This document shows positions 5,961-14,269 of a DNA stretch of 25,048 bases, piece by piece (the first letter of the stretch is position 1; every line of letters starts with the position of its first letter). Source of the DNA: an uncultured Oscillospiraceae bacterium (GTDB lineage Bacteria > Bacillota > Clostridia > Oscillospirales > Ruminococcaceae); assembly GCA_902489475.1 (NCBI GenBank), contig CABUAH010000023.1, positions 1-25,048 of the forward strand, read 5' to 3'. The notes under the pieces are model-generated. The model ran no database searches. It had not been told where the DNA came from and saw only the letters and a program-made list of their open reading frames with translations. The position numbers were made by a program, and so were the translations under genes.

Positions 5961-7733
5961 ATGCTTGACAGTATGGACGGACTTCGCAGAACTCATTACT
6001 GCGGAGAAGTATTAGAAGAATCAAATAAGATCGTTGTCGGAGGATTTGTTCAAAAGATAAGAGATCTCGGAAACCTCATCTTTGTTGATCTTCGTGACAA
6101 AACGGGAATTGTACAGCTTTCGTTTAACGACTCAACTGACAGGGAAGTTTTTAAAAAGGCTCAGGGTGTAAGAAGCGAATATGTTCTTATGGCAAAGGGC
6201 AAGTCGGTAAAGCGTGAAAGCGTAAATACTGAAATCAAAACGGGTGCTTTTGAAATAATCGTCAGCGACTTAAGAATTCTGGCAACCGCTCAAACACCTC
6301 CTTTTGAGGTTTCGGCGTCCGACAAGGTAAATGATGAGTTAAGACTTAAATACCGCTACTTGGATTTGAGAAATCCTAAGCTTCAAAATAACATTATCAT
6401 GCGTCATAAAGTTGCAAAGGCAGCAAGAGAGTTTTTCTATCAAAACAACTTTTTGGAAATTGAAACGCCTATGCTTATGAAGTCTACTCCTGAGGGTGCA
6501 AGGGATTATCTTGTTCCGTCAAGAATTCATGAAGGAAAATTTTATGCTCTTCCTCAGTCGCCTCAGATTTACAAGCAGCTTTTAATGGTTTCAGGCTTTG
6601 ACAGATATGTTCAGCTCGCAAGGTGCTTTAGAGACGAGGATCTTCGTGCCGACCGTCAGCCTGAATTCACTCAGATAGACCTTGAAATGTCCTTTGTTGA
6701 CACAAAAGAGCTTATCGAAACGGGAGAAAGAATGCTCGCACATATATTTAAAGAAACACTTGACGTTGAGGTTCCTCTTCCAATGCCTAAAATAACCTAC
6801 AGAGATGCTATGAGCCGATTCGGTTCAGATAAGCCCGACACTCGCTTTAAAATGGAAATTCAGGACATTTCGAATTTGGTTAAGGACACTGAGTTCGTTG
6901 TATTTAAATCTGCGCTCGAATCGGGCGGAAGCGTAAGAGCTATCGTTGCAAAAAATGCGGCAGATGTTTATACAAGAAAGGAAATTGATAAGCTTACCGA
7001 ACACGCAAAAGGAATAGGCGCAAAAGGTCTTGCATATATACGCTGGGTCGATGAACCGAACTGTTCGTTTAAGAAGTTTTTAAAAGAAGGCGAGCTTGAA
7101 ACAATTCTTTCAGCCCTCGGCGCTCAAAAGGGCGATGTTGTTTTAATAGTTGCCGACAAGGACAGCATTGTGCTTCCTACCCTCGGCGCACTAAGACTTC
7201 TTGTCGCAAAACGACTTGATATAATCCCCGATACCTACAACTTTGTCGTTATAACGGAAATGCCGTTTTTTGAACTTGATGAAGAATCCGGAAAATGGCT
7301 TGCTATGCACCACCCGTTTACAATGCCTATGAGAGAGTGCCTTGACATTCTCGAAAGCGATCCTGCAAACGTCCGTGCAGAAGCGTTTGACTTCGTTTTA
7401 AACGGAACTGAGCTTTGTTCGGGAAGTATGCGTATAACAGACTATGAGCTTCAGCAGAAAATGTTTGAGGCGCTTGGTCTTACCGATGAAGAAATTGAAG
7501 CTAAGTTTGGATTTTTGGTAGACGCATATAAGTACGGTGCTCCTCCGCACGGCGGAATGGGCTTCGGACTTGACCGTCTTTCAATGATAATCTGCGGCGC
7601 TGACAGCTTGCGTGACGTTGTTGCGTTCCCAAAGGTCCAAAATGCAAGCGAGCTTATGAGCGCTTGTCCTGCAAATGTGGACGAAAGTCAGCTTGAAGAG
7701 CTTCATATTAAAACAGTTTTAAGTGATAAATAA
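5961..7733 (+). CDS. aspS: Aspartyl-tRNA synthetase, bacterial type
   Basis: Charges tRNA-Asp. The 590-residue length is typical of bacterial AspRS, which carries a GAD insertion absent from the archaeal form. In order: an OB-fold anticodon-binding domain (about 1-110), motif 1 near FFYQNNFLEIETPMLMKSTP after YRYLDLRNPKL, motif 2 FRDEDLRADRQPEFTQIDLE, the GAD-like insertion (about 280-410), and motif 3 GMGFGLDRLSM with the conserved arginine. AGGAG at 5947-5951 lies 9 nt before the chosen ATG; a second Met follows four codons later. It is the last gene of the hisS operon. Confidence 0.97.
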   Translation: MLDSMDGLRRTHYCGEVLEESNKIVVGGFVQKIRDLGNLIFVDLRDKTGIVQLSFNDSTDREVFKKAQGVRSEYVLMAKGKSVKRESVNTEIKTGAFEIIVSDLRILATAQTPPFEVSASDKVNDELRLKYRYLDLRNPKLQNNIIMRHKVAKAAREFFYQNNFLEIETPMLMKSTPEGARDYLVPSRIHEGKFYALPQSPQIYKQLLMVSGFDRYVQLARCFRDEDLRADRQPEFTQIDLEMSFVDTKELIETGERMLAHIFKETLDVEVPLPMPKITYRDAMSRFGSDKPDTRFKMEIQDISNLVKDTEFVVFKSALESGGSVRAIVAKNAADVYTRKEIDKLTEHAKGIGAKGLAYIRWVDEPNCSFKKFLKEGELETILSALGAQKGDVVLIVADKDSIVLPTLGALRLLVAKRLDIIPDTYNFVVITEMPFFELDEESGKWLAMHHPFTMPMRECLDILESDPANVRAEAFDFVLNGTELCSGSMRITDYELQQKMFEALGLTDEEIEAKFGFLVDAYKYGAPPHGGMGFGLDRLSMIICGADSLRDVVAFPKVQNASELMSACPANVDESQLEELHIKTVLSDK

Positions 7734-7742
7734 TATTTATTC

Positions 7743-7766
7743 AGGGCGGCCGAGTTTCCGCCCTTT
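7743..7766 (+). terminator. Probable terminator after aspS
   Basis: AGGGCGG and CCGCCCT form a GC-rich hairpin just after the aspS stop. The T tract is short (TTT), so efficiency is uncertain. Confidence 0.6.
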
Positions 7767-7826
7767 AGCTTTACCTCGGTAAGGAATCTGACCTTATTGA
7801 AAACATAATCCGAAAGGAGAAATACC

Positions 7827-8555
7827 ATGTTAAAAATATGCAAAAGCTGTGGCAAGGAATACAAGGGTGACTACTGCGAGCATTGCGGATACGGAAATCC
7901 CAACTTAAAAACAACGGCGGCTGAAAAATATAAAAAAATACAAAAGCCCCTAAGGCATATGACGGACGAGGAAAAAGAGGAATACTACAAAACGCACAAG
8001 GAAAAACCTCAGAAAATGAAAAATACCGCTCCAAAAAAAGCGGTAAAAATAACTGTGGGAATTGTCTGCGTTTTGATTGTTGCGGCTCTTGTGCTTTTTG
8101 TCCTTTATAAGCGTGGATATATTTTTAACAACGAGCAAAAAGAAGATGTTGCCGCAAAATATTTTCAAAGCATAAGCGACCGAAATTTTGAGGATTATTT
8201 AAGCTGTTTTCCTCCCGAAATTAAAGCTGTTTACGAGCAGTCCGCAAAGGAAAATAATCTTAATGACGACAACGCTCTTGATGCGCTTTACAGCGATTAC
8301 AACGAAACCTATGGCGATGACTTTAAAATTATCCCCAAATTCGGAAAGGCAACAGCTGTCGAAAAAGAATTTATTGATGATTATGAGGAGGACTACAAAA
8401 AGCTTTACGGCGAGGATATAGATGTTTCCGAAGCGTATATAATCTATGCAACGGCGACTATCAAAGGAAGCGTTTCATCAAAAAACGATGTATACTATGA
8501 GATATATACCGCAAAAGTCGGCGGAAGATGGTATGTAGTAAATATTACAGAATAG
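7827..8555 (+). CDS. Zinc-ribbon membrane-anchored protein of unknown function
   Basis: A 242-residue protein with three clear parts. A zinc ribbon fills the N-terminus (CKSCGKEYKGDYCEHCG, two CxxC pairs at about residues 5-21). A charged linker rich in K and E follows to about 70. One membrane helix (about 74-95) leads to a domain of roughly 140 residues, rich in acidic and aromatic residues, that should lie outside the cell. That last domain resembles the NTF2/SnoaL-like or DUF4878-type folds often found outside a membrane anchor, by its KYFQSISDRNFEDYLSCF opening and the closing GGRWYVVNI strand. GAAAGGAG lies before the ATG at 7827. It is probably monocistronic, between terminators at 7743 and 8573. 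Its function is unknown. Confidence 0.85.
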   Translation: MLKICKSCGKEYKGDYCEHCGYGNPNLKTTAAEKYKKIQKPLRHMTDEEKEEYYKTHKEKPQKMKNTAPKKAVKITVGIVCVLIVAALVLFVLYKRGYIFNNEQKEDVAAKYFQSISDRNFEDYLSCFPPEIKAVYEQSAKENNLNDDNALDALYSDYNETYGDDFKIIPKFGKATAVEKEFIDDYEEDYKKLYGEDIDVSEAYIIYATATIKGSVSSKNDVYYEIYTAKVGGRWYVVNITE

Positions 8556-8572
8556 TTTTGACCGAAAACAAA

Positions 8573-8621
8573 AAATAAGGCGCAGGAGGTAACGGGGAAG
8601 TTACCCTCAGCGCCTTTATTT
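8573..8621. terminator. Bidirectional terminator
   Basis: AAATAAGGCGC...GAGGTAAC pairs with GTTACCCTC...GCGCCTTTATTT. It lies between the convergent genes at 7827-8555 and 8620-9459, has A/T tracts on both sides, and can serve both. Confidence 0.88.
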
Positions 8622-9459
8622 ATTCAAACAACCGCTCTATATCATTTGGGAGCGGACTTTCTACCGTAATCACTTCTCCGTTTATGGAAACAAAGGAAAT
8701 TTCTCTGCAATGAAGTGCCTGCCTTGTTATGTCGCTTACATCTCCGCCGTACATATCATCTCCTGCAAGCGGATAGTCAATGAAGGAAAAATGCACTCTT
8801 ATTTGATGCGTTCTTCCCGTTTCAAGCGTAATTTTTAAAAGTGTATAACGATCATCTCTGCTGTGTCTTACAGCCTCGTAATTTGTAACAGCCCTTTGTC
8901 CTCCTTCGCTTACCGTTCGCTTAATTATTGAGCCGTCAAGACGAGCAATCGGCAGGTCTATTTTCCCTGAACCCGTAAGGTGTCCGCAAATGACTGCGAA
9001 ATACACCTTTTTCAAGCTTTTTGAAATAAGGTTTGCGGAGTATGCGTTTTTAGCGACAACACATACCCCTGTCGTATCTCTGTCAAGCCGATTCAACGGG
9101 CGAAACGACATTCCGGGATATTTATATGCAAAATAATTTCCGAGACTGTCGGTATAGTGTAAAATTGACGGATGAACAGGCATATTATGCGGTTTGTCAA
9201 AAACCGCTATGTCATTATCCTCGTACAGGATTTCTACAGAAAGCTCAGGATTCGGCGCAAGCGTTTTTTCATCTCTCGGAGCGATAAAAATGCTCTCTCC
9301 ATGTAAAACGGCGTCAACCGTTCTTATCTTTTTCCCGTCCTTTGTAATTCCATCGGGAAGCACCTTAAGCTTTTTCACAAGCCTCTTTGAAACGCCGTTT
9401 TTTTCCAAAAGCTCGCCCACTGTACAGCTTTCGTCTGCAACAAACTCTATCTTACTCAT
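8620..9459 (-). CDS. RluA-family 23S rRNA/tRNA pseudouridine synthase
   Basis: Isomerises uridine to pseudouridine in structured RNA; the exact target cannot be read from sequence. The 279-residue protein has an N-terminal S4-like RNA-binding domain (TVGELLEKNGVSKRLVKKLK, about 13-32), then the RluA catalytic domain. The catalytic aspartate lies in RPLNRLDRDTTG. Other family signatures are DKPHNMPVHPS, YFAVICGHL and LETGRTHQIRVHF followed by HPLAGD-like DYPLAGDDMYGG. The first bases overlap the last codons of the upstream phosphatase gene by 8 bp, with GAGGA just upstream of the ATG, so the two form a coupled operon. Confidence 0.93.
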   Translation of the reverse strand: MSKIEFVADESCTVGELLEKNGVSKRLVKKLKVLPDGITKDGKKIRTVDAVLHGESIFIAPRDEKTLAPNPELSVEILYEDNDIAVFDKPHNMPVHPSILHYTDSLGNYFAYKYPGMSFRPLNRLDRDTTGVCVVAKNAYSANLISKSLKKVYFAVICGHLTGSGKIDLPIARLDGSIIKRTVSEGGQRAVTNYEAVRHSRDDRYTLLKITLETGRTHQIRVHFSFIDYPLAGDDMYGGDVSDITRQALHCREISFVSINGEVITVESPLPNDIERLFE

Positions 9460-10084
9460 ATTCCTCTTCGTCTGAGTAAGGGAATTTCCCCATTATTTCA
9501 AAACAGTTCGATCGCTGCCACATCGAAGCCGTCACCAAAACCTCATACCCTTCGGCAAAGTCGCAGGGAAATTCCATTGGAGGAAGCTTAGGTATTCCAA
9601 AACAGGAGAGCATATTCATTATTATGCCGCCGTGGGTTATAACCGCACAGTTTGTCAAACCGTTTTGCATCATATCCGAAACAATAGCGTTAAGCGCTTC
9701 AAAGCACCTTGTCACAACCTCTCGCATACTTTCTCCGCCCGGAGGAGGATTGTCAAGACCGCCCTTTAAAAACTGCTTATATTCGGGTTTATCCATAAGC
9801 TCCTCGGCAGTTTTCCCCTCGAAATCTCCAAAGTCCATTTCCCTCAAGCCGTCTACTGTGACAGCTTGATTTTCAGGGAACAAAAGTGCCGCTGTTTGGG
9901 TACATCGCTTATACGGAGAAGTGTAAACTCTTTGAACAGTTGAATACTCGTACTCCGCTATTTTGTTATATATCTCATCTACTCCCTTTGCACAAAGGGG
10001 GATGTCAGTTTTTCCGATATAGTATCCACCTATATTAGCGTCCGTTATGCCGTGTCTTATAAATTTAATTCTGTATCCTTTCAT
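9452..10084 (-). CDS. Histidine phosphatase family protein (phosphoglycerate-mutase-like)
   Basis: A 210-residue member of the histidine phosphatase superfamily. It shows the N-terminal catalytic RHG motif in FIRHGITDAN (His about 10), the arginine-bearing SPYKRCTQTA motif, the acid in LREMDFGDFEG and the second catalytic histidine in AVITHGG. The FGDFEGK and THGG context resembles CobC/GpmB-like phosphatases, but there are no cobalamin genes nearby, so I do not assign a substrate. A good AAAGGAG precedes the ATG at 10084. It is the first gene of a two-gene operon with the pseudouridine synthase. Its promoter was not clearly seen in the upstream gap. Confidence 0.9.
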   Translation of the reverse strand: MKGYRIKFIRHGITDANIGGYYIGKTDIPLCAKGVDEIYNKIAEYEYSTVQRVYTSPYKRCTQTAALLFPENQAVTVDGLREMDFGDFEGKTAEELMDKPEYKQFLKGGLDNPPPGGESMREVVTRCFEALNAIVSDMMQNGLTNCAVITHGGIIMNMLSCFGIPKLPPMEFPCDFAEGYEVLVTASMWQRSNCFEIMGKFPYSDEEEYE

Positions 10085-10162
10085 AAAACCTCTCCTTTAA
10101 ACAACAATTAATCCAAAAAGCTGTTAATTTTGTGCTTATTGCAATTCAAATGTATATTTTTC

Positions 10163-10191
10163 TTTACTTTTTCTCCGTTCTATATTATAAT
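10163..10191 (+). promoter_or_regulatory. Promoter of the apbE-rnf operon leader
   Basis: TTTACT (10163-10168), 17-bp spacer, TATAAT (10186-10191). RNA starting near 10198 would have about 330 nt before the apbE start. No closer convincing promoter was seen, though weaker ones near 10467-10495 cannot be excluded. Confidence 0.6.
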
Positions 10192-10202
10192 TATGAAAGA
10201 TG

Positions 10203-10377
10203 CTCTTCGCTGATAATGCGAGAGAATCTAATTTAATGCTCAGCGGAATCTGCAATCCTTATCTAAACACTACCGCCGCATTAAGAACAGGGAATCAACT
10301 CCCTCATTAAATTGATTACATAATGTCATATTTTTACAGGTGTGCTATGCAAAGCTCAGAGTATGCTCTTTATAGCA
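10203..10377 (+). ncRNA. Structured 5' leader or small RNA upstream of the rnf operon
   Basis: Four pairings can be read directly. A hairpin, CTCTTCGC/GCGAGAG (10203-10224), abuts a long stem AATCTAATTTAATG (10225-10238) with CATTAAATTGATT (10305-10317), which is 13 bp with one bulged T. Inside it are GCGG/CCGC (10244-10247, 10273-10276) and AGGGA/TCCCT (10289-10304), giving a three-way junction. A fourth hairpin pairs TGCTAT-AAAG (10343-10354, GC bulge) with CTTTATAGCA (10368-10377). The layout is that of a riboswitch-like aptamer or a stable small RNA. It does not match TPP, FMN, SAM, cobalamin, T-box or c-di-GMP consensus elements that I know. Confidence 0.5.
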
Positions 10378-10455
10378 AAAACCAAAGTTTAAATATTTAT
10401 AAATATCCGAAAGCCGAAAAACAGTTGTTTATTATCGGCAAAAAATATTAAAAAT

Positions 10456-10508
10456 AAAACGGTCCTTGATTTATTGTAGCATTTTTCTCTTAAAAATACA
10501 ACCGTTTT
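10456..10508 (+). other. Inverted repeat just upstream of apbE
   Basis: AAAACGGT (10456-10463) is complementary to ACCGTTTT (10501-10508), immediately before the Shine-Dalgarno of apbE. The right arm ends in T4 followed by AAAAG, so it could be a weak terminator or part of an expression platform. The stretch 10378-10455 is AT-rich and includes another small inverted repeat (GCCGA/TCGGC, about 10413-10440). Confidence 0.35.
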
Positions 10509-10526
10509 AAAAGAGGGATTTTGTCA

Positions 10527-11525
10527 ATGAAAAAAGTTTTTACGGCTGTTTTTATATTTGCTGCGGCAATAGCAGTATTTGTGATATGCTTTTATTTTTC
10601 ACAAGATGAACAAGTCAAAACGACAAGAAGCGTTTTTGCCTTCGATACGCTGGGTGAGATTACAATATACGGCAATAATGAATCGGCGGCTGATAACGCT
10701 GTAAAAAAGGTTAACGAGCTAAACGGCAAGCTCAACGGTTTTGACAAGTCTTCAACGCTTTATAAGCTCAACAAAACAAAAGAAATCTCGGACAAAGATA
10801 TTTATAATATAGTAAGTAATAGCGTTTCGCTTTATGAGCGTTACGGATTTGTGGATATTACTATAGGAGAGCTTATCTATCTTTGGGATATAAACGGTGA
10901 AAGTCCTGCTGTTCCGACATCCGATGAGGTAAACTCCGCTCTTAAAACATCAGGCATTTCAAACATTTCTTTTGAAGATGAAAAAATAATTTTGAGCGGC
11001 GGCACAACGCTTGAGCTTGGAGCGGTTGCCAAGGGATACCTTTTAAATGAGCTAAAAGACATTTTGAAAAACTGCGACAGCGCACTTGTAAACTTTGGCT
11101 CGTCAATTTTGCTTTACGGCGACAAAACCTTTAAAATCGACATAAAAAATCCGCTTGAACAAAGCGATATTCTCGGAACGCTTAGCTTGTGTGACAGTAC
11201 GATTTCAACAAGCGGTGATTCTGAGCGTTTTTTTGAAGCGGACGGAAAAAAATATTCTCATATACTAGACGCAAAAACCGGATATCCTGTTAAAAGCGAC
11301 TTAGCAAGCGTTTCTGTAATATGCGACGATGGCTTAACCGGCGACTTTTTATCGACAGCAGCGTATATAATGGGAAGTAAAGAGCTTTTAAAGATTGCCG
11401 ATGAGCTTCGGCAAGAGGAAATTTATATACTTGCCGTAACGAAAGATAATGAAATTTTAGTTTCAAAAGAGCTAAAAGAAGACTTAAAACTTAAAAACGA
11501 TAACTTTAAATTAAATATTATATAA
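10527..11525 (+). CDS. apbE: FAD:protein FMN transferase (ApbE)
   Basis: Transfers FMN from FAD to a threonine of target proteins; here the likely targets are RnfG and RnfD. The 332-residue protein starts with an uncleaved membrane anchor (about 5-24), so the enzyme acts outside the membrane, where the Rnf flavins sit. Family motifs are TLELGAVAKGYLLNEL, ALVNFGSSILLYG (usually LVNLGGNI), the STSGDSERFFEADGKKYSHILDAKTGYPV block and GDFLSTAAYIMG with its metal-binding aspartate. I take ATG 10527, with GAGGG nine bases upstream, rather than the in-frame TTG at 10521. It heads the rnf operon, 13 bp before rnfC. Confidence 0.94.
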   Translation: MKKVFTAVFIFAAAIAVFVICFYFSQDEQVKTTRSVFAFDTLGEITIYGNNESAADNAVKKVNELNGKLNGFDKSSTLYKLNKTKEISDKDIYNIVSNSVSLYERYGFVDITIGELIYLWDINGESPAVPTSDEVNSALKTSGISNISFEDEKIILSGGTTLELGAVAKGYLLNELKDILKNCDSALVNFGSSILLYGDKTFKIDIKNPLEQSDILGTLSLCDSTISTSGDSERFFEADGKKYSHILDAKTGYPVKSDLASVSVICDDGLTGDFLSTAAYIMGSKELLKIADELRQEEIYILAVTKDNEILVSKELKEDLKLKNDNFKLNII

Positions 11526-11538
11526 GGGGAGATTTGTT

Positions 11539-12819
11539 TTGGGACTTAACAGAATTTTTATCAAACATTCCAAAAACACAGAGAATTCGCCCTCCGAAAA
11601 ATTTTCACCGAAAACAGTAAAAATTCCGCTTCGGCAGGGAATGGGTGCGGAGCTTGCACCGCTTGTTGCAGTCGGAGATGATGTTTTTGTCGGTCAGAAA
11701 ATCGGAGAGAGCAACGCAGGCTTTTCCTGTCCCGTTCATTCAAGCGTTTCGGGAACGGTTACGGGAATGAGCGAATATCTCGCTGCAAACGGGTCTGTAA
11801 TCAAATGTATCGACATCGAATCCAACGGAGAGTTTACGGCATATGCCGACATTAAAAAGCCGGAAGTAAAATCCAGAGAGGATTTTATAAAAGCAGTGCG
11901 TGAAAGCGGTCTTGTGGGGCTTGGCGGCGCAGGTTTTCCTGCTCATATAAAGCTGAACTTCAATCCTGAAGAAACGCCTGTTGATACGCTTATTATCAAC
12001 GCTGCTGAATGTGAACCTTACATAACCAGCGACTATCGGGAAATGATTGAAAACCCGAACGGTGTTATAAGCGGAGTACGGCTTGTCAAAAAAATGCTTG
12101 AAATTAAAAATGCAATAATCGCTATTGAAAGCAACAAGCCCGAAGCTATAAAGCTTCTTACAGAAAAAACCAAGGACGATAAAAGCATTAAAATTATGCC
12201 TTTAAAATCCTCTTATCCTCAGGGAGCGGAAAAGGTTATTATCTATAACACAGTAAAGAGAATAGTTAAAGAAGGCGAGCTTCCTTCAAATGTCGGGGTC
12301 GTGGTTATGAATGTTTCCTCGGTTGCCTTTTTAGACAGTTATTTTAAAACAGGAATGCCTCTTGTTTCAAAACGCATAACTGTTGACGGGGAAACGGTTG
12401 AAAACCCTCGGAATTTAATTGTTCCGATAGGTACAGTGATAGACGACCTGCTTACATACTGCAATGTTAACAAAGAAAAAACAAAGAGAATAATTCTCGG
12501 CGGAATGATGATGGGGCAATGCGCTTACGACAGCTTTTTGCCTATCACAAAAACAAACAATGCTGTTTTGGCGTTTAAAGCTTTGGATCAGGCAACACAA
12601 ACAGCCTGCATAAGATGTGCAAGCTGTATTAACGCATGTCCGCTTGGTCTTATGCCATGTGAAATGGAAACGGCATACAAAAAGGGTGATGTTGAAGCAC
12701 TCAAAAAACTAAAGGTAAACCTTTGCATGAACTGCGGAAGCTGTTCTTACGTTTGTCCTGCAAAGAGGAATCTTGCCGAAACAAATCAGCTTGCTAAGCG
12801 GCTTTTGATGCCAAAATAA
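11539..12819 (+). CDS. rnfC: Rnf complex subunit RnfC
   Basis: The peripheral subunit that exchanges electrons with NAD(H) at the cytoplasmic side. The 426-residue protein has the N-terminal RnfC barrel-sandwich segment (PLRQGMGAELAPLVAVGD), the glycine-rich flavin/NADH-binding stretch GLVGLGGAGFPAHIK, an SLBB-like middle part, and two [4Fe-4S] motifs: C357xxC360xxC363xxxC367P and C396xxC399xxC402xxxC406P. The start is TTG at 11539, with AAGGGGAG ending 7 nt upstream. It begins the canonical clostridial order C-D-G-E-A-B. Confidence 0.96.
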   Translation: MGLNRIFIKHSKNTENSPSEKFSPKTVKIPLRQGMGAELAPLVAVGDDVFVGQKIGESNAGFSCPVHSSVSGTVTGMSEYLAANGSVIKCIDIESNGEFTAYADIKKPEVKSREDFIKAVRESGLVGLGGAGFPAHIKLNFNPEETPVDTLIINAAECEPYITSDYREMIENPNGVISGVRLVKKMLEIKNAIIAIESNKPEAIKLLTEKTKDDKSIKIMPLKSSYPQGAEKVIIYNTVKRIVKEGELPSNVGVVVMNVSSVAFLDSYFKTGMPLVSKRITVDGETVENPRNLIVPIGTVIDDLLTYCNVNKEKTKRIILGGMMMGQCAYDSFLPITKTNNAVLAFKALDQATQTACIRCASCINACPLGLMPCEMETAYKKGDVEALKKLKVNLCMNCGSCSYVCPAKRNLAETNQLAKRLLMPK

Positions 12820-12836
12820 AACAAGGGGTGAGATAA

Positions 12837-13763
12837 ATGGAAAACTTAAATGTATATTCTTCGCCGCACAGGGCAACGTCCCGAACAACAAAAAGCGTTA
12901 TGCTTCACGTTATTATTGCGCTTGTCCCAAGCATTATTGCGGCTACAATCATTTTCGGCTTGCGGGCTCTTTTGCTTACGCTCGTAACAACAGCAACCGC
13001 TGTCGTTTGGGAAGCTCTTTGCTGTATTTTAATGAAAAGAAAGACTACAATAAATGATCTTTCGGCAGTCGTTACGGGAATATTGCTTGCGCTCAACCTT
13101 CCCGCAACTCTTCCTTTCTGGATGGCTGCAATCGGCTCGTTTATATCCATTGCAGTTGTAAAAGAGCTTTTCGGAGGGCTTGGAAAGAACTTCGCAAATC
13201 CTGCGATCGTAGGAAGAATAGTTCTTATGCTATCATTCACAAGCGCCATGACAAACTGGGTCGAGCCGTTTTACTACAAAAACTCAGACGCAGTTGCACA
13301 GGCAACTCCTCTCGTTACAAAAAATGAGGGGTATTTAAATCTTTTCTTAGGCAACTGCGGCGGAACAATCGGCGAGGTTTGTGCGCTTGCAATTTTAATA
13401 GGCGGCATATACCTTGTCGCTGTAAAAGTAATCTCACCTGTAACTCCGCTTGCATTTATCGGCGGTGTTATGGTATTTTCGTTCCTTGTCGGAGAGGATC
13501 CGATATATCAGGTTCTTTCGGGCGGAGTTATGCTGGGAGCCGTATTTATGGCAACAGATTATGTCACAACACCTGTAACAGCAATAGGAAAGCTTGTATT
13601 CGGACTGGGCTGTGCGATAGTGACCTGCGTCATAAGATTTTACTGCTCAATGGCTGAGGGTGTATCCTTTGCAATACTCTTCATGAATATCCTCACGCCG
13701 TTTATTGACATGGCTACAAAGACAAGGCCTTTCGGTGCAAAGAAAGCAGGTGGCAGAGAATGA
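12837..13763 (+). CDS. rnfD: Rnf complex membrane subunit RnfD
   Basis: An integral membrane subunit that carries covalent FMN and takes part in ion translocation. The 308-residue protein opens with SSPHRATSRTTKSVMLHVIIAL and has about eight to ten membrane helices and the family landmarks LLALNLPATLPFW, ELFGGLGKNFANPAIVGR and MATDYVTTPVT. The likely FMN-bearing threonine is T157 in DAVAQATPL; the usual ApbE target motif has S/T and G or S before AT, so this site is slightly unusual. AAGGGGTG precedes the ATG. Its stop overlaps the rnfG start by 4 bp (ATGA). Confidence 0.95.
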   Translation: MENLNVYSSPHRATSRTTKSVMLHVIIALVPSIIAATIIFGLRALLLTLVTTATAVVWEALCCILMKRKTTINDLSAVVTGILLALNLPATLPFWMAAIGSFISIAVVKELFGGLGKNFANPAIVGRIVLMLSFTSAMTNWVEPFYYKNSDAVAQATPLVTKNEGYLNLFLGNCGGTIGEVCALAILIGGIYLVAVKVISPVTPLAFIGGVMVFSFLVGEDPIYQVLSGGVMLGAVFMATDYVTTPVTAIGKLVFGLGCAIVTCVIRFYCSMAEGVSFAILFMNILTPFIDMATKTRPFGAKKAGGRE

Positions 13764-14266
13764 GTATCAGAAAAATGTTAATGCCAACGCTTGTGCTTAT
13801 GATAATATGTATAATAATTTCGGGAGCTTTGGTTTTTGTAAATCATGCAACAAAGGACGCCATAGAAGAAACAAACAGAAAAACCTTAAACGACACATTG
13901 GTTTCAGCATTCGGCGAGGGGGAATATACCCAAACCGATAAAACCTATGACGGAATAGACAGTATCATAAGCGGTGAGGACGGACTTATGGTTTATGAGA
14001 TAACAACCGACGGCTATAATTCCGGCGGAATCCATGTTTTAGTAGGAGTCAAAAACGGTGAGGTAGCAGGAGTTTCGTTTATATCCTGCGGAGAAACTCC
14101 GGGCCTTGGAACAAAGGTAAATAATGAGGAATTTTTAAAAACATATAAGGGTCTTAAAAGTGAGGACGAAGTGACGAACGCTGACGCCGTCACCGGTGCA
14201 ACTTTTTCTTCAAACGGACTTAAAACCGCTGTAAAGCTTGCACTTTCAGCAGATAAGGAGGCGTGA
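13760..14266 (+). CDS. rnfG: Rnf complex flavoprotein subunit RnfG
   Basis: A 168-residue protein with one N-terminal membrane helix (about 7-27) and an FMN-binding domain outside the membrane. The flavinylation site is a textbook ApbE target, D142AVTGAT148, with T148 carrying FMN through a phosphoester bond. The GETPGLGTKV loop typical of RnfG/NqrC is also present. It overlaps rnfD by 4 bp and is followed 3 bp later by rnfE, so translation is tightly coupled. Confidence 0.96.
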   Translation: MSIRKMLMPTLVLMIICIIISGALVFVNHATKDAIEETNRKTLNDTLVSAFGEGEYTQTDKTYDGIDSIISGEDGLMVYEITTDGYNSGGIHVLVGVKNGEVAGVSFISCGETPGLGTKVNNEEFLKTYKGLKSEDEVTNADAVTGATFSSNGLKTAVKLALSADKEA

Positions 14267-14269
14267 TAA

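Noticed and set aside
10413..10440. GCCGA/TCGGC inverted repeat as an intrinsic terminator in the rnf leader
   Set aside because: On the plus strand it is followed by A rather than T. On the minus strand the T run precedes the hairpin.
13379..13657. Cysteine- and arginine-rich open frame inside rnfD, with similar alternate frames inside rnfC, rnfE and rnfB
   Set aside because: They lie wholly within genes with clear family motifs, have no ribosome sites, and their odd composition is a by-product of another frame.
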